Shown: positions 51,476 through 51,744 of the stretch, piece by piece
Numbering within the stretch: position 1 is the stretch's first letter
How the letters are laid out: the number at the start of each line of letters is the position of its first letter
NCBI GenBank assembly: GCA_001603505.1
Contig: LUZC01000012.1
Coordinates: 74,725 to 126,468 of the forward strand
Reading direction: 5' to 3'
Length of the DNA: 51,744 nucleotides
Origin: Bacteroidales bacterium Bact_11
GTDB taxonomy: Bacteria; Bacteroidota; Bacteroidia; Bacteroidales; UBA932
Translations under genes and position numbers: made by a program
The notes under the pieces: model-generated
The model's input: only the letters and a program-made list of their open reading frames with translations
Databases searched by the model: none
Told to the model about the DNA's origin: nothing

Positions 51476-51744
51476 ATGTTCAATAAACACGACATTGCGC
51501 GCGATGCCTGCCAGCTGTTCGGGGCACAGGCTCACAAGGGCTACGACTGGTGGTGGCATTCTTTCACGGGATACGATGCGGAGACCGGCGCGGCGAAGCC
51601 CTTTTTCATCGAGTTCTTCCTTTGCAACCCTGCCCTCGGCGGCGACGAGCCCGTTTTCGGGCAACTGCCGGAAAACCAAGCCGCCGGCCACCGGCCGTCC
51701 TATCTGATGGTGAAGGCAGGAGCCTGGGGCGAAGATGCGGCGCA
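51476..51744 (+). CDS. Partial gene, possibly a tocopherol cyclase-like/CrtC-like lipocalin protein
   Basis: The first 89 residues are present; the gene runs off the window. It begins MFNKHDIARDACQLFGAQAH and has the pattern HKGYDWWWHSFTGYDAETGA followed by PFFIEFFLCNPALGG, PVFGQLPENQAAG and SYLMVKAGAWGEDA. The W-W-H...G...F.EFF...P...SYLM.KAG order loosely recalls the tocopherol cyclase/CrtC lipocalin-like group found in gut anaerobes, but I am not certain of this. No signal peptide. The start follows a -7 box by four bases. Confidence 0.55.
   Translation, partial: MFNKHDIARDACQLFGAQAHKGYDWWWHSFTGYDAETGAAKPFFIEFFLCNPALGGDEPVFGQLPENQAAGHRPSYLMVKAGAWGEDAA

Overview
The window reads as chromosomal DNA of a G+C-rich member of the Bacteroidota, most likely order Bacteroidales. 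Three things support this. Many genes are preceded by the Bacteroidota -7 promoter box TAnnTTTG. Shine-Dalgarno sequences are largely absent. The gene content is typical of the order: a SerC-SerA-DUF1015 operon, an ExbB/small membrane protein/ExbD/ExbD cluster, a pRiA4b ORF-3-like protein, a 500-residue type I glutamine synthetase, and many Bacteroidota-style lipoproteins. Genus cannot be read from the sequence; a gut-type Bacteroidales (Rikenellaceae-like) is a guess. I saw no rRNA, tRNA or CRISPR array, and no gene-free stretch longer than 300 bp.

Layout. 1-557 (minus): a membrane protein and a cut-off XRE regulator behind twin palindromic operators. 784-3189 (plus): a secreted purple-acid-phosphatase-like plus GH20-like fusion. 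3164-12933 (minus): two units separated by a terminator near 10.53 kb, namely exbB-membrane protein-exbD-exbD, and alkaline phosphatase-GHL10 hydrolase-asnS-udk-tonB-like-SBF transporter-polysaccharide deacetylase. 13044-22682 (minus): housekeeping genes (ansA, tatD, dprA, queA, ctp protease, dCMP deaminase, acyl-CoA ligase, MsbA-like ABC exporter). 22764-24266 (plus): glnA, divergent from the exporter across a symmetric promoter. 24371-25087 (minus): FKBP lipoprotein; 25191-28841 (plus): recQ and an HExxH-containing exported protein. 28855-30287 (minus): miaA and the pRiA4b-like gene. 30325-35359 (plus): IMPACT-family gene, serC-serA-DUF1015, a strong terminator, and a lipoprotein. 35356-42386 (minus): a fused nucleoside hydrolase, esterase, glycosyltransferase, thioredoxin, dsbD and a secreted protein of unknown function. 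42475-47030 (plus, with DUF3667 on minus): UvrA2-like ATPase and a MATE pump. 47024-51744: HAD phosphatase, SPFH protein, ICMT-like methyltransferase, ogt, a REP-associated tyrosine transposase (RAYT), a low-molecular-weight tyrosine phosphatase and a partial gene.

The most interesting region is 48.5-51.5 kb. Three 111-bp copies of a nested palindromic repeat (48533-48643 inverted; 49723-49833 and 51335-51445 direct) surround a Y1/HUH transposase gene of the RAYT type. The inner hairpin covaries between copies, one copy supplies the stop codon of a neighbouring gene, and two copies reach to within about 20 bp of promoter -7 boxes. This looks like a Bacteroidota REP/RAYT unit with a repeat architecture larger than classical REPs. 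Other points of note are the phosphatase-GH20 fusion, a nucleoside hydrolase with an extra N-terminal domain resembling one from mobile elements, a nine-cysteine insert in a DUF1015 protein, twin operator palindromes 21 bp apart, and several genes whose promoter box lies so close to the start codon that the mRNA may be leaderless.
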